Source: Chloroflexota bacterium
Lineage (GTDB): Bacteria > Chloroflexota > Anaerolineae > SpSt-313
Length of the DNA: 64,000 nt
Direction: 5' to 3'
NCBI GenBank assembly: GCA_029553955.1
Contig: JAKPJZ010000161.1
Location: 122,127 to 186,126 of the forward strand
Shown here: positions 8,654 through 21,376 of the stretch, piece by piece
How the letters are laid out: each line of letters starts with the position of its first letter
How positions within the stretch are numbered: the stretch's first letter is position 1
Notes under the pieces: model-generated
Seen by the model: the letters and a program-made list of their open reading frames with translations, nothing else
Databases searched by the model: none
Told to the model about the DNA's origin: nothing
Made by a program: the position numbers and the translations under genes

Positions 8654-9097
8654 TCAGTCGCGGCTCAGGCGCTGGCCGACGAGCAGGCCGACGACAAAGG
8701 CGAGGCCGAGCGCCTGGAGGGGGTACTGCTGCACCAACCCCGCGGCATCGCGCTGCATGCCGCTCAGCTCGGTGCGGCGCAGGTAATCGGCGCTGCGGTC
8801 GAGGCTATCGGCGAAGCGGTGAGCGGTGGTATCGCTGCCCGTGCTCGAGCCGCGCAGGCCACCCGCGGCGCGGGCCAGGCCCTCGGCGGCGAGGATGCGG
8901 GCGCGCTCGGCGCCACGGTAGAGGTTGGCGCCGATGCGGCGCGTCCGCTTCTCTGCCTGTCGCGCCGTCTCGCCGGCCGTCTCTTCCAGCCGTTGGCCGG
9001 CCTGCGCTGCGGCCTCGCGCAGGCGCTGGCCGCTGGGCTCTCCTTCGGACGCTGGGTTGGGGGTGGCACTGCGCCAGGGATAATCGCTCATGCTCAT
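8654..9097 (-). CDS. DUF883/ElaB-like membrane-tethered helical protein
   Basis: A 147-residue protein with a long amphipathic helical region (about 20-115, full of Ala, Arg, Glu and Gln). It ends in a single glycine-zipper membrane helix (GLAFVVGLLVGQRLSRD). This is the layout of the ElaB/YqjD/DUF883 group, inner-membrane proteins linked in E. coli to ribosome association and stationary phase. The start ATG has AAGGAG at 7 bases. The helical part carries regularly spaced AERA/REAA motifs. It stands alone between the small Cys protein and the rpoN cluster. Confidence 0.7.
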   Translation of the reverse strand: MSMSDYPWRSATPNPASEGEPSGQRLREAAAQAGQRLEETAGETARQAEKRTRRIGANLYRGAERARILAAEGLARAAGGLRGSSTGSDTTAHRFADSLDRSADYLRRTELSGMQRDAAGLVQQYPLQALGLAFVVGLLVGQRLSRD

Positions 9098-9312
9098 GGC
9101 CCGTCTCCTTCAGCGGTTCGGGCGGCCCATTCGCTCTGCTCAGGGCAGGCTGTGGCAGCCGCCTCTGCTACCTTTCAGATAGGGGGTTGGTGGGAGAAGA
9201 GTAGCAAGAAGCGTACCAGGGGGGCGGGCAGCTTGTCGGAAAGGGCGCTTGTTGCCCTCAGCATCCTGGAAACAGCCGGGCCATGTGCGTTGTCGCCGCC
9301 CGGCTCTACGCC

Positions 9313-9410
9313 AGGAGGGGGTTTTGGCGGGTTGGCCCTGCTGGCTGCCCTGGTGCGCCCGCGGGCGCACCAGGGCAGCCAGCAGGGCCAACCCGCCAAA
9401 ACCCCCTCCT
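9313..9410. repeat. 98-bp perfect palindrome (49-bp arms, no loop)
   Basis: The two arms are exactly complementary about a centre between 9361 and 9362. The arm includes GTTTTGGCGGGTTGGCCCTG. It begins 9 bases after the rpoN stop on the minus strand. Related but non-identical palindromes lie at 26535-26620 and 30256-30341. Confidence 0.95.
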
Positions 9411-9419
9411 CAGGCATGT

Positions 9420-10810
9420 CTAGCGCATCGTCGAAGGCAATATCCCCATGCGCTTGCGGTATTTGGCCACGGTGCGCCGGGCGACGTTGTAGCCGCGCTT
9501 GCTCAGCTCTTCGGCCAGCTCGGCGTCGGCCAGGGGGGCGTCCTCGCGCTCGACGATTTCTTGCAGCACGTCCTTGACGCTGCGCGAGGGCTCAAAGAAG
9601 GCGCTAAAGGGGATGACTTTGCGATTGGGCAGCAGCACATACTTGTCGGCCACGGCCCGGCTGACGGTGGATTGGTGCAGGCCGGTGGCTTCGGCGATCT
9701 CGGCGCGGGTCAGCGGGCGCAGATGGCGCACGCCGCTTCTCAGGAAAGGGATCTGGCGGGCCACGACGGCTTCGGCGACGGCCTGCAGCGTCTCGCGGCG
9801 CTCGCGTAGATGTGAGAGGAACGACTGGGCGCGGCTGAGGTGCTCCATGACGTGCTCGCGCTCGTGCTCGGAGGTGGCCAGGTTGCCTTTGCGGATTTCG
9901 CGGGCCACGCGCTGGTAGACGGGGTTGACGTGCAGGAAGGAGCGGCGCGATTGCACAACTTCGACTGCAAAGTCGCCCTCTTCCAGGCGCTCGTGGATGA
10001 TCACGTCGGGCGCCGTATAGGGCACGTCGCTGGTGCTGGTCCACGATTCTGGGCTGACCAGGTCGGGCACCGGGAAGGGCCGCAGGTGCTGGCGGATAAA
10101 GTCGCGCGCGTCGAGGACCTCTTTGCTCGAGACCCCCAGCGCCCGTGCGATCTCGTGGTACTGGCCCTGCCCCAGGCGCTCAAAGTGGTCTCTGATGATG
10201 GCCTCGGCCAGGGGGTGCTCAAAGCCGGCATCGGCCAGGCGCTCCAGTTGCAGCAGCAGGCACTCTTTGACGTTGCGCGCCGCGGCGCCAACGGGGCCGG
10301 CCTGCTGCAGCGCCCGGACCACGCGCTCGACCTGTTCGGTGCTCACGTTCAGGGTAAAGGCGACCAACTCGGGGTCGCAGTCGAGAAAGCCTCGGTCGTC
10401 GAGGTAGCCCACGAGGTAGCGGGCGATGGGAATATCCTCTTCGTGGACCTGGGCGCCGACTTCGTGCAGCAACTGCTCGCCCAGGTTGACCTGCCCGGCG
10501 ATCAGCGTCAACGGGTCGAACTCTTCGTCGATCTCTTGTTGATGCGAGCGCTCCTCGCGGTCGAGCACTTCGCTGTCGCGGCGTAAGCACTCGTAGCAGA
10601 CTCCGTCGACGAGGGGCGCGCCACAGACGGCACAGAGCTCAGGCTCGCTCAGCTCGAGGGCCGGGTTGCCCTGGATCTCGTCGCGGATGGTCTGCTCCAG
10701 CTCCCACGCCGGCAAGGTCAGCAGGCGGGCAAACGTGATGAGCCCCGGCGAGGGGCGCATCTCCATCTCGTGGGCCGGTTGCTGGCTTGCGGTCTGGTCA
10801 AGCGAAAGCT

Positions 10811-10814
<4 letters not shown>
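9420..10814 (-). CDS. rpoN: RNA polymerase sigma-54 factor with a zinc-ribbon-like insertion
   Basis: A 464-residue sigma-54 that directs RNA polymerase to -24/-12 promoters and needs an AAA+ activator to melt DNA. Region I is present at the N-terminus (MKLSLDQTASQQ). The core-binding and HTH regions follow, and the RpoN box ARRTVAKYRK is at 445-454. Between region I and the core-binding domain is CAVCGAPLVDGVCYEC (C61, C64, C73, C76), a zinc-ribbon-like knuckle not usual in proteobacterial RpoN. The start is GTG, with GGGGAGG upstream. It overlaps the activator stop codon as GTGA, so the two are translationally coupled. An in-frame extension upstream is shadow of the activator gene. Confidence 0.93.
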
Positions 10815-12241
<1,427 letters not shown>

Positions 12242-12340
12242 ACCATCTCCCGTCGGTTGATCTCCGCTTCAACTGTCGGCTATCCATTATACACAGACGG
12301 GCGGCAGGTTGCAACAGAAATCGCGATTCCTCGGCCTGCC

Positions 12341-12384
12341 ATTGCGAGTGACCCAGGGTTCGGAGACCCTGGGTCACTCGCAAT
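12341..12384. terminator. Hairpin with 19-bp perfect arms
   Basis: Arms ATTGCGAGTGACCCAGGGT (12341-12359) and their complement (12366-12384) surround a 6-base loop. It follows the small membrane gene and precedes the activator gene, both on the minus strand. The outer ATTGCGAG matches the REP-like family. Confidence 0.6.
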
Positions 12385-12446
12385 AACAGCCAGGCGACTC
12401 GCCGCGGCAGGCGGGGCGCTGCTAGGAATTGGTCTGGAGGGCGAGG

Positions 12447-12737
12447 TCAGGGCTGGCGCTGGCGCAGCAAGGCAACTCCGGCAACAAGCATGAACAACAC
12501 CACGAGCAGGGCCGACGAGATGGGGACGGCGAGGAGCGCCGGCCACGGCCAAACGCTACAGAAGGGGCCGACGGCGGCAAAGCCGCGCGGCGAGGCGCCG
12601 CGGGGCTGGCAGGTCGCGTCCCACAGGGGCGGCCAGACCTGTTCGACGAAGAACGGCAAGAAAGAGATGGTCAGCGTGCAGATGATGACCAGTGTGATGG
12701 CAATAAACACCGCGCTCGAAGGACGTATCTTGCGCAT
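12447..12737 (-). CDS. Small two-helix membrane protein, 96 residues
   Basis: The ATG follows GGAG at 8 bases. The protein has a basic start (MRKIRPSS), a membrane helix at about 8-30 (AVFIAITLVIICTLTISFL), a loop containing two Cys (C43, C60), and a second helix at about 66-88 (ALLAVPISSALLVVLFMLVA), ending in basic residues. Both ends are predicted to be cytoplasmic, with a 35-residue outer loop in which the two Cys could form a disulfide. I do not recognise the family. It lies between ftsH and the NtrC/rpoN pair on the same strand. Confidence 0.6.
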   Translation of the reverse strand: MRKIRPSSAVFIAITLVIICTLTISFLPFFVEQVWPPLWDATCQPRGASPRGFAAVGPFCSVWPWPALLAVPISSALLVVLFMLVAGVALLRQRQP

Positions 12738-12781
12738 GTAACACGCTCCAGTGGAGATTCTAGGTAGGCGAGCGGTTGGTA

Positions 12782-12863
12782 GCAGCCTGCCGCAATGATT
12801 TTGATGGGCGTAGCCTAGCCCCTTGTGGGCGTCGTAGCCCATCAAAATCATTGCGGCAGACTA

Positions 12864-12868
<5 letters not shown>
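12782..12868. repeat. Hairpin repeat, TAGTAGTCTGCCGCA family
   Basis: Perfect 23-bp arms (12787-12809 and 12837-12859, CTGCCGCAATGATTTTGATG and so on) surround a conserved apical core GTAGCCTAGCCCCTTGTGGG. The element abuts, and just overlaps, the 3' end of the ftsH gene. Relatives lie at 32695-32780 and 63593-63633. Confidence 0.85.
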
Positions 12869-14831
<1,963 letters not shown>

Positions 14832-15079
14832 CTATCCGACCACCTCTCGCCGCTCATCTGCGGACGTGTGGGGAGCCTGGCGGCAGGCGGCTGTGCGAGG
14901 CCGGACCCTGGTCAGAGCAGCATCGGGCATAGGCCCCTACGACCCGACGGTCTTTGACCCCACCTGCAGGTCGGGTTGCTTCCAGAGGCTGCCACGGATA
15001 GGGATGACCAGGAGGACGGGCCTGCCTTCAGGCACAGCGATGGTCTAGCATGTTCTGTGCCATAGAGCCCCTTTGTAGT

Positions 15080-15095
15080 AAGGGCTCTCGCCCTT
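15080..15095 (-). terminator. Weak hairpin after the htrA stop
   Basis: The stem AAGGGC/GCCCTT has a 4-base loop, 3 bases beyond the stop codon. There is no clear T-run, so support is modest. The rest of the 266-base gap to ftsH shows no gene. Confidence 0.35.
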
Positions 15096-15097
15096 TC

Positions 15098-16321
15098 CTA
15101 TGAAGGCTGCTGGCCGAGGGTGACCTGCAGGGTCAGCCGGCGGCCATCGCGTACGACGGTGAGGGCGATCGTATCGCCGGGCTTGTGCGATTCGATGACG
15201 CGCGCCAGCGACGACTCGGTGTCGAGGGTTTGACCGTCGGCGCTGACGATCACATCGCCCTGGCGCAGGCCGGCCTGCGCCGCCGGCGAGTTGGCGACGA
15301 CGTTCTGGATGTACATGCCGCGCTGTTCGGAGACGTTGAGCCGCGCCGCCAGGGCAGGGCTGAGGGGCACGTACTGTATGCCCAGGTAGGGATGCACGGC
15401 GCGGCCGGTGGCGACGAGTTGGTCGGCGATGGCCCTGGCGGTGTTGATGGAGGTGGCAAAGCCGATGCCTTCGATCGGCTCACCACTGGGCGTGCTCACC
15501 GCGACGAGGGTGTTGATGCCGACGACCTGCCCCTGCAGGTTGACCAATGGGCCGCCCGAGTTGCCGGGGTTGATGGCGGCGTCGGTCTGGATCAGGTTGA
15601 ACAGGAAGCGGCCGCCCTGCGAGCCAGCCTGCGGCGTGGCCGTCTGGCTCGACGATGATGGTGGCGCCTGGATGGCCCGATCGAGCGCGGAGACGATGCC
15701 CTGGGTCACCGTTGGTCCGCCGGTGAGCGCGAGTGCGTTGCCGATGGCGACGACCCAGTCGCCGACGGCGAGGCTCGCCGCATCACCCAATTCGGCGGTC
15801 GGCAGACCTTGCTGGTTGACCCTGAGGACGGCGAGATCGGTCTGCGGATCGCTGCCCACGAGGCGGCCGTCAAAGCTCCGGCCATCGGGCAGCGTCACGA
15901 GCAGCCGCTCGGCGCCGATGACGACATGGTCGTTGGTGAGGATCAGGCCGCTGGGGTCATAGATGACGCCCGAGCCGATGCCGATGGTCTGCAGGACGGC
16001 CCCCTGCGACAGTTCGGGGTTGACATGTTGCTGGTTGGTGACCTGCACCACAGCCGGGCGCACGCATTCGACCACGTCGCGGATGGCCCGCGAGACGGGG
16101 ACGACGCTGGCAGGGGCTGTGGCCGGCGCTGACTGCGGTGTGCTGTTGCGGCTGGTGGGCGTGCCCGTCGCCCGGGTCGCCGGCGGCGTGCCGGTGCCGC
16201 CGGGCGTGGTCGTGCCACCGACTTGCGCCCGATTGCCCAGCAGGCTAGAACAGCCGGAAACCGCGGCGAGCGACAGGGCCAGCACCAACGCTGCGGCGAG
16301 GTGGCAGTGTTTGCCTTTCAT
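15098..16321 (-). CDS. HtrA/DegP-type serine protease lipoprotein with one PDZ domain
   Basis: A 407-residue envelope quality-control protease. The N-terminus is a lipoprotein signal with lipobox VSGC (21-24), so the mature protein should be tethered to the outer face of the membrane by C24. A Thr/Pro/Ser-rich linker (about 32-75) leads to a trypsin-like domain with catalytic H132 (LTNDHVV), D162 (TDLAVLRV) and S255 (NPGNSGGPL). A single PDZ domain (about 315-402, GDVIVSADGQTL) closes the protein. The ATG at 16321 starts the signal peptide exactly. It shares the strand and proteostasis theme with the two FtsH genes and the M50 protease, but a 266-base gap separates it from ftsH. Confidence 0.93.
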   Translation of the reverse strand: MKGKHCHLAAALVLALSLAAVSGCSSLLGNRAQVGGTTTPGGTGTPPATRATGTPTSRNSTPQSAPATAPASVVPVSRAIRDVVECVRPAVVQVTNQQHVNPELSQGAVLQTIGIGSGVIYDPSGLILTNDHVVIGAERLLVTLPDGRSFDGRLVGSDPQTDLAVLRVNQQGLPTAELGDAASLAVGDWVVAIGNALALTGGPTVTQGIVSALDRAIQAPPSSSSQTATPQAGSQGGRFLFNLIQTDAAINPGNSGGPLVNLQGQVVGINTLVAVSTPSGEPIEGIGFATSINTARAIADQLVATGRAVHPYLGIQYVPLSPALAARLNVSEQRGMYIQNVVANSPAAQAGLRQGDVIVSADGQTLDTESSLARVIESHKPGDTIALTVVRDGRRLTLQVTLGQQPS

Positions 16322-16503
16322 GTCCAGTCTCCTTGTGCCGTGCCTGTGTGGACGGCCTGTTCAGACTGACAGTCTGGAGCATCGGCCTGGTCGTATGGGC
16401 GACCTGGCCCCTTGTGGGCGCTGCAGGGCGACGTCGTCTGTACGAATACTTGACCGATGTTCTAGTAGTACTTTGTCACCATGCCGTACGAAGCGGCTGG
16501 CCA

Positions 16504-16608
16504 GGTTCGTAGTCGGCGCTTGAGCGCCTTGACTCCTGCGGACTGGCGCCGCATCTGCACTTGGCGCCATGTTGGAGGGTCAAGGCGCTCAAGCGCCGAC
16601 TACGAACC
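16504..16608. repeat. Long hairpin with 30-bp perfect arms in the divergent htrA/CHAT gap
   Basis: Arms 16504-16533 and 16579-16608 (inner part GTCGGCGCTTGAGCGCCTTG) are exactly complementary around a 45-base loop that itself contains a smaller TGGCGCC inverted repeat. The rest of the 468-base gap holds a repeat fragment at about 16405-16470 (CCCCTTGTGGGCG, then ACTTGACCGATG) and no gene. Confidence 0.85.
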
Positions 16609-16789
16609 CATTGCACATGGCGATTACTGGCAGAGTACTACCAGGCACTTGCCTTCGGAGAGGCATAGCCATGCAGATGAAGCGTTGTTCTGCTGGAGCA
16701 AGGGGCGTACCATGAGGGCGAAGGCCAGCCCGGTTGTGAGGCGACCAGTATGTGTGGGCCGCGAGTGATCCATCTGAGTCAGGAGTGTG

Positions 16790-19700
16790 ATGAGCGAAGC
16801 CTTTCGCCTGCAATTGATCGAGCGCCCCAACCGCATGGTCGAGGTGCGGGCGATTGGCTATGCCCACGCCACGGCGCCACTGCCGTTTGCGCCCAACGAG
16901 CTGGCGGGGCTGCTGGCCGATGGCGAGTATGCCCGGGTGGGGCAGGCACTCTACGCGACCCTGTTCCCCGAGGGCGAGGTACGCGACGCGCTGGCCGAGG
17001 CGCTGGCCGAGAGCCGTGCCGCGCGCCAGGCGCTGACGGTGCAACTGCGCTTTGACGCCGGCTCGCCCACGCTGCCCTGCTACCCCTGGGAGCTGATCCA
17101 CGATGGCCGCTCGTTCCTCGTGGCCGACGGGGCGCTGGCGCTGGCGCGCTCGCTCGACTGCGCGCAGGCAGCGGCACCCGCCCAGGTCGAGGGCCGGCTG
17201 CGGGTGCTCGTGGCCTCACCCCGGCCGGTGGACCTCGAGGAGCCGGGCGAGCGCGGCGACAGCCCTGTGCTCAAGGCGCTGGATGAGCTGCGCAAGCGCG
17301 GCCTGCTGCACGTCGATGTGCTCTCGCCGCCCACATATGCGGCGCTCGGCGAGGCACTCAGCCACACGGCCTACCAGGTGGTGCACCTGGATGGCACGGC
17401 GGCTTGCCGGCCGGGCGGCGATGCGACGCCGCACCTGATCTTTGAGGATGAGGCGGCCGCGGCGAGCCCGGTGAGCGCCGAGACGCTGCACAACGCGCTT
17501 TTTCTCTCCAAGGCGGCCTTGGCGGTGTTGACTCCACCGCCGCACCCTGGCGGGGAGGCCCTGCGCTGGGCGGAGGGCGAGGGCGGGGAAACCCCGCCCC
17601 TACAGCTCGGGGCGGCGGCGCTGGCCCCGGCGCTGGTGCGCGCGGGGGTGCCGGCGGTGGTGGCGATGCAGCGGGCGCTGACGGCTGAGCAGATTGAGCG
17701 CTTCTGCCGGCAGCTCTACAGCGGCCTGGCTGAGCTGGCGCCGCTGGGGGCTGCGATGGTCCAGGCGCGCGGCCAACTGCTGCCGGCCGAGAGCGCGCGC
17801 TTCGCGCCGGTCGTCTATCTGCAGGATGGCGAGGGGACGGGCCGGCTCTTTGTGGGCCAGGCCGTGGCCGGGTCGCCCGAGCCGCTGCGGCGCGTGCCCC
17901 GGGCGCCGGGGCGCATCTCGGCGGGCTATCGGGCCGAGCCGGTGTTTGTGGACCGCGCGCAGGCCGTGGCCGAGTGCCTGCACATCCTCGCGCAGCCGGG
18001 CGCGCGCGGCGCCCTCTGGGGTCTGGGGGGTGTGGGCAAGACGGCGGTGGCGCGCGAGGTGGTGCGCCGCGGCGCCTGGCGCTTTGGGGGGGGCATCATC
18101 TGGCTCGGCCTGCAGGGCGGCCGCTCGCTGGCCGCGGTGCTCGCCGAGATCGCCGATTTCTTCCGCGCGCTGAAGCAGTTGGCGCCGGTGCTCGAAGAGG
18201 CGCGCCGCCAAGTTAGCACTCTGCTGGCCGAGCGCACGGCCGGCGCGGGCGACGTGTTGCTCGTGCTCGACAACTATGAGGATGTGGCCGCCGACCTGGA
18301 CCTGCAGGTCTTCCTGGCCGGCCTGCCGCCGGGGGTGCACGTGCTGGCCACGACGCGCGTGCAGCCGGCGGGCCTGGACGGCCCTGGGGGCGAGGGCTGG
18401 CGGCCGGTGGAGCTGCGCGCCATGGCGGCGCCCGACATCGAGCGCATCCTGCGCTGCAAGGCCGCGGCGCAGCGCCTCGCCGTGGCCGCAGCCGACGAGC
18501 CGCTGCTCGGCGAGATTGCGGGCCTGCTCGACGGCTATCCTCTGGGCGTGGACCTGGTCGTCTCGCTGGCGCGCAGTTGCCCCTGGGCGCACATCCGCGA
18601 TGAGCTGCGCGCTCAGCCTCCGCCGCCGCTGGTGGCCACGCTGCGCACGACGGTGGCCCAGGGGCTGAGCGACGAGCAGCGCCGCGTCGGGGCGCGCCTC
18701 AGCGTCTTGCGCGGCCCCTTCCCTGAGGCGGCTATCGCCAGGGTGGCGGGCACGGCGCAGTGGCTGCCCCACGTGAAGCGCCTGCGCGAGCTCTCGCTGC
18801 TCTCGTTCGACGGCGCCAACTATGCCTTTGACGTGCCGGCCCGCGACTACCTCTGCGGGCTGCTCGCACCCGAGGAAGCGCGCGCCTGCCACGAGCAGGC
18901 CTACCGCTACTTTGCCGGCCGCAAGGATATCGACGGCCTGGTGGAGGCCTACCGCCACGCCATGGCCGCTGGGCATCACCAGGCGGCGCGCACGCTGCTG
19001 CGGGATACACTGCTCGACGCCCTGCTCGATGCCGGACGCTTCCGCCAGCTCCTGGGCTTGCTCGACGCGGCGCTGGCCGAGCCTGAGGCGTTTGACGAGC
19101 GTTTTCTGCTGGCACGGGCGGGGGTGCAGCGCATCCTGGGCCGGCTGCCCGAGGCGCTGGAGAGCCTCGAGCGGCTGCTGGCCGTGCCCGACCTGGCACC
19201 GCCCAGCCGGGCGCTGGCCCTGCATGAGCGCGGACGCATCTCCTATGACCTCGACGACGAGGAGCAGGGTGACCACCAACGCGCCCTCGACCTCTACGGC
19301 GAGGCCCTGGCCATCTGCGAGGAACTGGCGGCCGAGGGGCAAGCCTCCCAGGTCACCGGGCCTGGGGGGCCGGCTAGCCAGCCTGCCGGGCCGCCTGTGG
19401 GGCCGGCTTCCCAGCCTGCCGGCTCGGGCGGCCTCGACCGCGCGACGCGCCGCTGGCTCGACGGCGAAATGGCCAGCCTGCTGCAGGATATCGCCGTGGT
19501 CTACCAGTATGCACTGGCCGGCCCCGCGGACCTGGCCTTCGCGCGCCAGCTCTACGCCGCCAGCGCGGGCTTTTGGAAGCGCCTGCGCGACCCCATCAGC
19601 CGGGCGACGAGCGACAAACAGCGCGCCGAGATCCTGCGCACCGGCTCGGCGGAGGATAGGGAAGAGGCCAAGCGCATCTATCGCCAGGTGATGCAGGCCC

Positions 19701-20332
19701 TCAAGCGCAAAGGGCTGCGACGCGCCTACGGCGATGTGCTCCTGCAACTGGGCAAGATCTACCAGGACGAGCACAGCTTCAAGCATGCGCTCAGGCGCTT
19801 CCAGGAATATGAAGAGATCCAGCATTCCCTGGGCCTGGAGCGCGAGGAGGCCATGGCCTGGAAGCAGCAGGGCGAGGTGTGGCAGGAGGCGGGCTACCGC
19901 GGCCGTAGCGTCCGGCGGGCGGTGGAGCTGCATTCGCGGGCGCTGGAGCGATTGGTGCGCTACCACGACCGTTGGAGCCGGCGCACGGTGGTGGCGACGC
20001 TGCTGCGCCGGGGCGAAGGGTGGCTCGAGCTGCGCATGCCCGGCGAGGCCAAGAGCGACTTTTATGAGGCGCTCTCGCGCTCGGTGGCCATGGGCACGAG
20101 GGGCGATGAGTTCGACCTGCGCCGCCTCTCGCAGACCGACCGGCAGCGCCTGGCGTGGGCCTACTGCGCCCTGGCCCACAGCGACGAGCCAGACGCCGGC
20201 GCCGAGTTCCACGACACGGCCCTGGCGGCGTGCCGGGCGCTGGGCGCCGAGGGCGGCGTGGACGATTGCCGCGCAGTGCTCGTGTTGCCGGGTTGGGCGG
20301 TGCATCACAAGGGCGTGAGGCGTGAGACGTGA
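16790..20332 (+). CDS. STAND (NB-ARC-like) ATPase with degenerate N-terminal CHAT domain and C-terminal TPR-type repeats
   Basis: A 1180-residue predicted signal-dependent switch protein. Residues 1-345 match the CHAT caspase-like fold by comparison with the intact paralogue downstream, including YPWELIHDG (98-106). The catalytic His motif HFDGHG of the paralogue is HLDGTA here (199-204), and the LSAC motif is LTPP (247-250), so both catalytic residues are lost. The NTPase follows with P-loop GLGGVGKT (411-418), Walker B LLVLDN (490-495), sensor LATTR (519-523) and a GYPLGV motif. From about 700 onward come helical repeats of TPR type, interrupted by a Gly/Pro/Ser-rich insertion. AGGAG sits 4 bases before ATG. 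The last codons run into a GTGATGCGTGATGCG repeat, so the true C-terminus may have been extended by it. Family knowledge points to conflict or programmed-death signalling. Confidence 0.85.
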   Translation: MSEAFRLQLIERPNRMVEVRAIGYAHATAPLPFAPNELAGLLADGEYARVGQALYATLFPEGEVRDALAEALAESRAARQALTVQLRFDAGSPTLPCYPWELIHDGRSFLVADGALALARSLDCAQAAAPAQVEGRLRVLVASPRPVDLEEPGERGDSPVLKALDELRKRGLLHVDVLSPPTYAALGEALSHTAYQVVHLDGTAACRPGGDATPHLIFEDEAAAASPVSAETLHNALFLSKAALAVLTPPPHPGGEALRWAEGEGGETPPLQLGAAALAPALVRAGVPAVVAMQRALTAEQIERFCRQLYSGLAELAPLGAAMVQARGQLLPAESARFAPVVYLQDGEGTGRLFVGQAVAGSPEPLRRVPRAPGRISAGYRAEPVFVDRAQAVAECLHILAQPGARGALWGLGGVGKTAVAREVVRRGAWRFGGGIIWLGLQGGRSLAAVLAEIADFFRALKQLAPVLEEARRQVSTLLAERTAGAGDVLLVLDNYEDVAADLDLQVFLAGLPPGVHVLATTRVQPAGLDGPGGEGWRPVELRAMAAPDIERILRCKAAAQRLAVAAADEPLLGEIAGLLDGYPLGVDLVVSLARSCPWAHIRDELRAQPPPPLVATLRTTVAQGLSDEQRRVGARLSVLRGPFPEAAIARVAGTAQWLPHVKRLRELSLLSFDGANYAFDVPARDYLCGLLAPEEARACHEQAYRYFAGRKDIDGLVEAYRHAMAAGHHQAARTLLRDTLLDALLDAGRFRQLLGLLDAALAEPEAFDERFLLARAGVQRILGRLPEALESLERLLAVPDLAPPSRALALHERGRISYDLDDEEQGDHQRALDLYGEALAICEELAAEGQASQVTGPGGPASQPAGPPVGPASQPAGSGGLDRATRRWLDGEMASLLQDIAVVYQYALAGPADLAFARQLYAASAGFWKRLRDPISRATSDKQRAEILRTGSAEDREEAKRIYRQVMQALKRKGLRRAYGDVLLQLGKIYQDEHSFKHALRRFQEYEEIQHSLGLEREEAMAWKQQGEVWQEAGYRGRSVRRAVELHSRALERLVRYHDRWSRRTVVATLLRRGEGWLELRMPGEAKSDFYEALSRSVAMGTRGDEFDLRRLSQTDRQRLAWAYCALAHSDEPDAGAEFHDTALAACRALGAEGGVDDCRAVLVLPGWAVHHKGVRRET

Positions 20333-20466
20333 TGCGTGATGCGTGATGCGTAATGCGTAAGGTGTGTGCCTGTTGCGTATTGTGTGTTCCGATTCACACC
20401 CTGCACAAACGAGCATACAACGCATCCGCGCCGAGCCCCTTACGCACACGCATTACGCAGTACTCA
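20322..20466. repeat. GCGTGATGCGTAATGCG-type short repeats in both orientations
   Basis: Direct copies of GATGCGTGATGCGTAATGCG lie at 20334-20360, and inverted relatives (TTACGCACACGCATTACGC) at about 20440-20458. The first copies overlap the last codons and stop of the STAND gene. The same family occurs at 24376-24503 and about 30178-30200. Confidence 0.75.
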
Positions 20467-20480
20467 CAGGAGTGACACGT

Positions 20481-21224
20481 ATGCTCATCGACATCCACTG
20501 CCATATCGATGCCTATCCGCAGCCGGTACAGGCGCTGGCGGCGGGGCAGGCGGCGGGCGTGCGGACGGTGGCCGTGACGACATCGCTGGCCTCGTACGTG
20601 CGCACGCGGCTCTTGTGCCGCCATCACCCCGATGTGCATGTGGCGCTGGGGCTGCACCCCCACCGTGTGGCGGGCGGCTACGACCAGTGGGCCGAGTGGC
20701 AGGAGGTGCTGGGCGGCGCGTCGCTCGTCGGCGAGGCGGGGCTGGACTTTCGCCACGGCAAGGAACAGAATTGGGCGGCGCAGGTGACTGTGCTGCGCGA
20801 GATCGCGGCCGTATGCGGGCGCGAGAACCGGCCGCTTATGCTGCACTCGCGCTATGCGGAGGCCGAGGCCTGGGGCATTGTGGTGGCGCAGCACGTCAAT
20901 TGGGTCATCTGGCACGACTATCGGCCTGAGGGCCCCAAGTCGCTGCTCTTCCGTACCATCGAGGCGGGGCATTTCCTGGCGGTGGGGCCCGACCTGGCAG
21001 CGAGCGCGGCGATGCGCACGTGGCTGCGCGCCATCCCGCGCGAGCAGGTGCTGACGGAGACGAATGGGCCGTGGAGCCGGCTGGGCACGGGCGACCGCGC
21101 CCTGGCGCTGCGTGAGATCGTGGCGCGGCTGGCCGAAGTCTGGCGCACGACGCCGGAGGAGGCCGAAGCGCAGGTGGAGCGGAACTATCAGCGGCTGATG
21201 GCTGCGGTGGAGAAGAGCGACTAG
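20481..21224 (+). CDS. TatD-family metal-dependent nuclease, QatD-like
   Basis: A 247-residue TIM-barrel metallohydrolase. Metal ligands are visible as DIHCHID (H6, H8), VGEAGLDF (E85) and MLHSR (H122), with the acid near the end in LTETNGPW (E193) rather than the TDXP of ordinary TatD. The opening HCHIDAYPQP, the GLHPHRV motif and the closing AVGPDL...LTETNGP are, as I recall the families, features of QatD, the TatD nuclease of the Qat anti-phage system, rather than of housekeeping TatD. AGGAG precedes the ATG by 9 bases. The gene lies between two CHAT-domain genes on the same strand. No QatA, QatB or QatC gene is present, so the context differs from the canonical system. Confidence 0.82.
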   Translation: MLIDIHCHIDAYPQPVQALAAGQAAGVRTVAVTTSLASYVRTRLLCRHHPDVHVALGLHPHRVAGGYDQWAEWQEVLGGASLVGEAGLDFRHGKEQNWAAQVTVLREIAAVCGRENRPLMLHSRYAEAEAWGIVVAQHVNWVIWHDYRPEGPKSLLFRTIEAGHFLAVGPDLAASAAMRTWLRAIPREQVLTETNGPWSRLGTGDRALALREIVARLAEVWRTTPEEAEAQVERNYQRLMAAVEKSD

Positions 21225-21226
21225 CC

Positions 21227-21376
21227 TGTGGGATAGGCTTGCTAGCCTGTCCTGCCCTGCAGAGGCGAGCGGCCGACGGGCTGGAAAGCCCGTCCCACGG
21301 GGATGTGGGATAGGCTTTCTAGCCTGTCCTGCCCTGCAGAGGCGTGCGGCCGACGGGCTGGAAAGCCCGTCCTACA
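21227..21376. repeat. Two tandem 77-bp repeats with internal inverted motifs
   Basis: Two nearly identical units (period 77 bases) begin TGTGGGATAGGCTT at 21227 and 21304. Each holds CTAGCCTGTCCTGCCCTGCA and GACGGGCTGGAAAGCCCGTC. The array fills the gap between the TatD gene and the intact CHAT gene and ends 20 bases before that start codon. Confidence 0.9.

Noticed and set aside
17600..20449. Very long open frame antisense to the STAND gene
   Set aside because: High third-position GC keeps antisense frames open. The product is Arg/Gln/His-rich without domains, while the sense frame has P-loop, Walker B and TPR motifs.
20481..21224. Complete Qat (QatABCD) system
   Set aside because: Only a QatD-like gene is present. 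Neighbours are STAND and CHAT proteins, with no KAP ATPase or QueC-like protein.
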